From positions 1-56,657 of the forward strand of contig NZ_RAVW01000005.1 in the NCBI RefSeq assembly GCF_003611585.1: 56,657 bases of DNA, written 5' to 3'. The notes under the pieces were generated by a model. That model saw only the letters and a program-made list of their open reading frames with translations, was not told where the DNA came from and ran no database searches. Below are positions 52,733 to 56,657 of the stretch, in pieces. Within the stretch, counting starts at the first letter, position 1, and each line of letters begins with the position of its first letter. This stretch comes from Corallococcus exercitus. GTDB lineage: Bacteria > Myxococcota > Myxococcia > Myxococcales > Myxococcaceae. The position numbers were made by a program, and so were the translations under genes.

Positions 52733-53567
52733 CATCAAGAACACCTATTACACGGAGCAGCATTGGGACGGCGTGGCCTCGGTCCGCGTCTTCGACTCCA
52801 CGGCCTGCAGCAGGGCGCTGATCAACACCCTGCGCGGTCGCTCCGGTGAGCTGGCGGGCCGGCGCGTCCTGGACGTGGGGACGGGCGGCGGGACGCTGGT
52901 CATTGACCTCGTGCGGCACGGCGCGGAGGCCGTGGGCATTGATGTCTCGTCCGTGGGCATCGAGGCCGCCTCCCGGAACGCGGACGCGGTCCTCGGCGTC
53001 GGCGAGGAGCGTGCGCGGCTGCGCTTCCTCAAGATGGATGCACACTCGCTGGAGTTCGCCTCCGCATCCTTCGACGTGGTCACCTTCCTGAAGGCAATCT
53101 GGGTCCTTCCCGACGCCCCGGCCTGCCTTGCCGAGTGCCACCGCGTCCTGGCACCCGGCGGACGGATGGTCATCCAGCTCTGGGGTGACATGGAGGAGAG
53201 CGAGCTGCTCGTCGTGGGAAGCGAGTCGGTGCGCAAGTTCGTGCCCTCCCTGGAGATGCCGGACGGGGCACGCTCCGTATTCCGATACACCCCTGAGTAC
53301 GTGGAGCAGTTGCTCGCGGACGCAGGCTTCTCGGGTTTCGAGTGCACGACCTATCAGGCCCGGTTCGAGTTCTCCCACGCGGACGCATTCTGGGAGCTCT
53401 TCCGCTCGGTGGCCGGGACTGCCTACTACGCCTATGCCTCACAGCCCGCGGAAGTGAAGAAGGCCATCAGCGCGGCATGGGAGGAGCGCTCAAGGCTCTT
53501 CCGGAATGACTCCGGCAACGTCGTGCTGCCTCTGGAATGGTCCATCGCCACGGCCGTGAAGGCGTAG
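52725..53567 (+). CDS. SAM-dependent (carboxy)methyltransferase, class I
   Basis: A 280-aa class I methyltransferase. Motif I is VLDVGTGGGTLVIDLVRHGA (residues about 45-64), followed by AVGIDVSSVGIEAASRNAD, FLKMDAHSLEFASASFDVV and HRVLAPGGRMVIQLWG. The C-terminal lid (WELFRSVAGTAYYAYASQPA) resembles small-molecule methyltransferases. It overlaps the partner gene. Given a CmoA homologue in the same cluster it could transfer a carboxymethyl group from carboxy-SAM to the peptide thiol, in the way proposed for TglF; ordinary methylation is equally possible from sequence alone. Confidence 0.85.
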   Translation: MIDIKNTYYTEQHWDGVASVRVFDSTACSRALINTLRGRSGELAGRRVLDVGTGGGTLVIDLVRHGAEAVGIDVSSVGIEAASRNADAVLGVGEERARLRFLKMDAHSLEFASASFDVVTFLKAIWVLPDAPACLAECHRVLAPGGRMVIQLWGDMEESELLVVGSESVRKFVPSLEMPDGARSVFRYTPEYVEQLLADAGFSGFECTTYQARFEFSHADAFWELFRSVAGTAYYAYASQPAEVKKAISAAWEERSRLFRNDSGNVVLPLEWSIATAVKA

Positions 53568-53608
53568 TCGCGGCGCGGGCGGAGCCGCCTGTGCAGGGAG
53601 GAACCTTG

Positions 53609-54919
53609 ATGAGTGCCGAACTGACGAAACTGCGCCGAAGCATCCACACCTATCCCTTCAAGTATTCTCCCTTCCAGGCAGACAGGTTCTTCGGCCTCCA
53701 GAACGGGGCCCTCTACGTCCACATCCCGTTCTGCAGCACCAAGTGCCACTTCTGTGATTTCACGGTCTACGTCAACAAGACGGACGACATGCGGGAGCAG
53801 TACGTCCAGCGTCTCTGCACGGAGATTGCCCGCTTCCCAGAGCAGCATCCGATGTTTCCCCGCTTCAAGATTGACGCCATCTACTTTGGCGGGGGGACGC
53901 CCGGGCTTCTCTCCAGCGAGCAGCTGATCCGCATCCTGCAGACCTGCCGCCAGACCTATTCCATCAATCCCGGCTGTGAAATCACCATTGAGTTCGACCC
54001 CGACTCGGTCTCGCTGGAGAAGGCGCTTGCCGTCAAGGAAGCCGGGTTCACGCGCGTCAGCGTGGGCGTGCAGTCCTTCAATGACGACCTGTTGAAGCAG
54101 AGCAACCGGCCACACACCGCTCGCTCGGTCCATGCGGCCTTCGAGACCCTGCGCAAGGTGGGGTTCACGAACACCAACCTCGACCTCATCTATCCATTGC
54201 CGGGCCTGACCATGGACGTGTGGATGGACTCGGTCCAGCAGGCGCTGCGGCTGGAGCCCGCCTGCATCAGCCTGTATGGGCTGGAGGTCTGGCCGGGGAC
54301 GGCGTTTCACAACTGGCTGGAGAAGGGAAAGCTCAAGCTTCCCAACGCCTCGACGGAAGTGGAGATGTACACCGCCGCGGTGGATGCGCTCGAGAGCGAG
54401 GGCTTCGTGGCGCGGAGCACCAACGGGTATGTCCATCCCGGGCGCGCGGAGGCCTACAGCCGCTTCCTGGACTACTACTGGCGGACCTGGCCCATGCTGG
54501 GCTTTGGCGTGTCCTCCAAGTCGGCGTACGACGACCGGCTCTGGGCCAACGTGAAGGGGCTCAAGGACTACATCCAGCGCGTGGACGCGGGGGAGCCCGT
54601 GGTGGACCTCGTCGCATACATGAGCAAGGCCCAGGAGATGCGCCGGGTGATGATCCGCGGCCTCAAGGCCTGCGAGGTGAGCAAGCAGGAGTTCCTCCAG
54701 CGCTTCGGGGTCGAGATGGAGAGCGTCTTCGGAGACATCATTGGCAGGCTGGTCGCGGATGGGCTGCTGGCCAATGAGGACGCCCGGGTGTGCCTGACCC
54801 GCAAGGGCCGCACCTTTGGCACCAACGTGTACGAGTACTTCTACACCGACGAGGACAGGAAGCCGGCGACCCAGAACGAGGTCCAGTTCGGCATCTCCCA
54901 CCTCGTGACGACCGACTAG
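53609..54919 (+). CDS. HemN/HemW-like radical SAM enzyme
   Basis: A 436-aa radical SAM enzyme. The cluster motif YVHIPFCSTKCHFCDF has Cys42, Cys46 and Cys49 (CxxxCxxC). The body keeps HemN landmarks: IYFGGGTPGLLSSEQL, EITIEFDPDSVSLEKALAVK, RVSVGVQSFNDDLLK and NTNLDLIYPLPGLTMDVW. A C-terminal winged-helix HemN_C region is present (VSKQEFLQRFGVEMESVFGD, LTRKGRTFGTNVYEYF). HemN-like enzymes in natural-product clusters act as class C methyltransferases or cyclopropanases using two SAM molecules. GGGAGGA precedes the ATG. It is not the housekeeping HemW, judging by context. Confidence 0.9.
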   Translation: MSAELTKLRRSIHTYPFKYSPFQADRFFGLQNGALYVHIPFCSTKCHFCDFTVYVNKTDDMREQYVQRLCTEIARFPEQHPMFPRFKIDAIYFGGGTPGLLSSEQLIRILQTCRQTYSINPGCEITIEFDPDSVSLEKALAVKEAGFTRVSVGVQSFNDDLLKQSNRPHTARSVHAAFETLRKVGFTNTNLDLIYPLPGLTMDVWMDSVQQALRLEPACISLYGLEVWPGTAFHNWLEKGKLKLPNASTEVEMYTAAVDALESEGFVARSTNGYVHPGRAEAYSRFLDYYWRTWPMLGFGVSSKSAYDDRLWANVKGLKDYIQRVDAGEPVVDLVAYMSKAQEMRRVMIRGLKACEVSKQEFLQRFGVEMESVFGDIIGRLVADGLLANEDARVCLTRKGRTFGTNVYEYFYTDEDRKPATQNEVQFGISHLVTTD

Positions 54920-55001
54920 CGCGGCGTCGTGGCGGCGTCCCGGGCAGCGCGGATGGATTCACAGCGTGTATTCAGGCCCTGTCGGGCCAAGGGGTCACAG
55001 C

Positions 55002-55730
55002 ATGGCCGTGCAGAAGGTGGTGATGGAGCTGGGGGACGGGCTCAGTGCGGAGACCGCCGCCTGGTCGTTTGGTGGCAATACACCGCAGCACTTCGAGGAT
55101 CATGTCCGGCGCTCGGTGCCTCATTACGACACCGGCCATGAGCTGGTGCTGCAGCTGAGTGACTTCTTCGTCAGGGACGGCTCGGTCTGCTACGAATTGG
55201 GCACCTCCACGGGGCTGCTGACGCGGCGGCTCGCCGAGCGCCATTCCAAGGTCCGGTGGATTGGAATCGACATCGAGCCGGCCATGATTCAGCAGGCCCA
55301 GGCGGCGCTGGCGAGGAAGGATCCTGGCAATGTCAGCTTCAGGGTCGAGGACCTCAGCCAGATGGAGTTCGAGCCCGCGGACCTCGTCGTGGCCTACTAC
55401 ACCATCCAGTTCATCCCTCCGCGCCTGCGGCAGGAGGTCATCAATAAAATCTACCGGAGCCTGAACTGGGGGGGCGCCTTCATCCAGTTCGAGAAGGTGC
55501 GCGGCCCGGACGCCCGCTTCCAGGACATCCTCACGGGGCTGTACAACGACTTCAAGATGAGCAACGGCTATGGGCCGGCGGAGATCATCGGCAAGTCCCG
55601 GAGCCTCAGGGGGGTGCTGGAGCCCTTCTCCACGCAGGGCAACCTCGACCTGCTCAAGCGGGCGGGCTTCGTCGACACGATGAGCATCTTCAAGCACCTG
55701 TGCTTCGAGGGATACGTCTCCATCAAGTGA
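55002..55730 (+). CDS. CmoA-like carboxy-SAM synthase
   Basis: A 242-aa close homologue of E. coli CmoA, which converts SAM plus prephenate to carboxy-SAM and phenylpyruvate. Shared landmarks: DHVRRSVPHYD (CmoA IQRSVPGY), VCYELGTSTGLLT (CmoA VYDLGCSLGAAT), GIDIEPAMIQQAQ, YYTIQFIPPRLRQEVINKIY (CmoA [20 protein letters not shown]), SLNWGGAFIQFEK and the C-terminal NDFKMSNGYGPAEIIGKSRS. Arg200 aligns with E. coli Arg199, the residue I recall binding the added carboxylate. There is no cmoB next to it, and the context is a peptide-modifying cluster, so a role in carboxymethylation rather than tRNA modification is likely. AAGGGG precedes the ATG. Confidence 0.88.
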   Translation: MAVQKVVMELGDGLSAETAAWSFGGNTPQHFEDHVRRSVPHYDTGHELVLQLSDFFVRDGSVCYELGTSTGLLTRRLAERHSKVRWIGIDIEPAMIQQAQAALARKDPGNVSFRVEDLSQMEFEPADLVVAYYTIQFIPPRLRQEVINKIYRSLNWGGAFIQFEKVRGPDARFQDILTGLYNDFKMSNGYGPAEIIGKSRSLRGVLEPFSTQGNLDLLKRAGFVDTMSIFKHLCFEGYVSIK

Positions 55731-55803
55731 GGGTGGGTCGGGGCGCCGTGCAGGGACAGGCCGTTTGCGAGAAGATGGCGCACGGTCCTTGATAAGGAGG
55801 AGG

Positions 55804-56657
55804 GTGGCGGCAGGCTGTCAGCGGGTCGCGCCATCCACAGGTGTGATGCACGAAGGCTCCTTCCTCAACTCGGTCCGCGCCCTGCGCACGGGCGATGCCG
55901 TCGTGGTGCGAGTCATGGCCGTGCTGGGCGTGCTCGTCGTCGCGACCCTGGCCAGCTGGTTCCTCCTGGCGGAGGTGATCCTCTACGAGCCCTCCGTCCA
56001 GGCGCAGCTCGAGGTGGGCGGCGCCGCGCGCCCGGTCGTGGCCTCGGTGGAGGGGCAGGTCCTGGCGGTAGGCCTGCAACTGGGCAGGGAGGTGCGCGCG
56101 GGGGAGCTGTTGGTGGAGTTGGACTCCACGGCCCTGCGCCTGCAGAGCACCGAGAACCGGGCCCGGCTTGGCGCGGTGGAGGCCCGGTGCGAGGTGCTGC
56201 GCGCGGAGATTGGCGCGGCGCAGCAGTCCGCCCAGGGCGAGGCCCTCATGTCCCGGCTGGCCAGTGACATGGCCCGGGTGGAGAACGAGCGGGCCGAGCT
56301 GTTGGTGAAGTTGGCGGAAGCGGAGGCCCGGCGCACGGCCCAATTGCAGGCCAGCGGCTTCGCCGCGGAAGCCGAGCAGAGCCGCTCCCTGCTGGAGGTC
56401 CAGCAGCTGCGAGCCTCCGCCGAATCCCGGCGGCTGGCGCGGGAGGGCGCGGAGATGGCGGTGCACACCCAGGCCAGCACCCGGCAGCAGGCGCTGATGC
56501 GGCTGAAGCGGGAGCTGGCCGAGTTGGAGGGAGAGCGCGGCTCGCTCGAGGCCACGCTCCAGCGCCTGGACTACCTCGTCTCGCGGTATCAGATCCGCGC
56601 GCAATTCGATGGGACGCTGGGGGAGGTGGCCTCGCTCCGGGCTGGGGAGACGGTGCG
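55804..56657 (+). CDS. HlyD-family membrane fusion protein (truncated by window end)
   Basis: The first ~285 residues of a periplasmic adaptor protein. One membrane segment (VMAVLGVLVVATLASWFLLA) is followed by a lipoyl-like half motif (VVASVEGQVLAVGLQLGREV, GELLVELDST), then a long coiled-coil hairpin (about 90-250). The second half-motif begins near the window end (YQIRAQFDGTLGEVASLRAG). Such proteins link an ABC or peptidase-containing exporter to the outer membrane; the partner ABC gene should lie to the right. GTG 55804 follows AAGGAGG at 3-4 bases; ATG 55846 and GTG 55843 are alternatives. It probably exports the RiPP product. Confidence 0.88.
   Translation, partial: MAAGCQRVAPSTGVMHEGSFLNSVRALRTGDAVVVRVMAVLGVLVVATLASWFLLAEVILYEPSVQAQLEVGGAARPVVASVEGQVLAVGLQLGREVRAGELLVELDSTALRLQSTENRARLGAVEARCEVLRAEIGAAQQSAQGEALMSRLASDMARVENERAELLVKLAEAEARRTAQLQASGFAAEAEQSRSLLEVQQLRASAESRRLAREGAEMAVHTQASTRQQALMRLKRELAELEGERGSLEATLQRLDYLVSRYQIRAQFDGTLGEVASLRAGETV

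Overview
The window is about 56.7 kb of very GC-rich, gene-dense DNA from a delta-proteobacterial predator-type genome, almost certainly a member of the Myxococcaceae (Myxococcus/Corallococcus-like). The support is: a MYXO-CTERM tail on a surface protein, an Imm11 (MXAN_0049-type) immunity protein, a lexA operator fitting the published Myxococcus LexA box, many lipoproteins, a beta/gamma-crystallin (protein S-like) lipoprotein, DUF4388 and multi-domain hybrid kinases. The genus cannot be fixed from the sequence alone.

Layout. 0.3-12 kb holds housekeeping and mixed metabolism: a short conserved-looking ORF, an ADP-ribosylglycohydrolase-like gene, enolase, surE, an NlpD-like LysM/M23 lipoprotein, a panE/acyl-CoA ligase pair, an SDR, a CsgG-like/beta-barrel protein, a TPR lipoprotein, an orphan Imm11 gene and lexA. 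12.3-27.6 kb is one long forward block: two histidine kinases, a FecR-like protein, an Ig-like exported protein, a large outer-membrane beta-barrel protein and a MYXO-CTERM surface protein. 27.6-34 kb holds a REC-DUF4388 regulator, a VOC protein, an MshEN protein with a tandem-repeat linker, a hydrolase, a trypsin-like lipoprotein and a small lipoprotein gene broken by an in-frame amber codon. 34-39 kb is a four-gene tailoring cluster (2OG-Fe(II) oxygenase, PIG-L deacetylase, glycosyltransferase, PIG-L/methyltransferase fusion). 39-48.4 kb holds a thioredoxin-like/chemoreceptor pair and several lipoproteins, including a P-domain protein and a crystallin-domain protein coupled to a cysteine-protease-like protein.

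The most interesting part is 48.9-56.7 kb, which looks like a RiPP (ribosomal, post-translationally modified peptide) gene cluster. It contains a 37-residue precursor ending in Cys, a strong hairpin behind the precursor, a small DHCW-type cupin, an MNIO (DUF692) oxidase with its partner protein, a SAM methyltransferase, a HemN-like radical SAM enzyme, a close homologue of CmoA (carboxy-SAM synthase) and the start of an HlyD-type exporter subunit. Directly upstream is a bifunctional DAHP synthase/chorismate mutase, whose end product prephenate is the carboxyl donor used by CmoA. My inference is that the cluster oxidises the ribosomally encoded C-terminal Cys and carboxymethylates it, like 3-thiaglutamate biosynthesis but without a PEARL ligase to add the Cys, and with its own prephenate supply. 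The cluster runs off the right end of the window.
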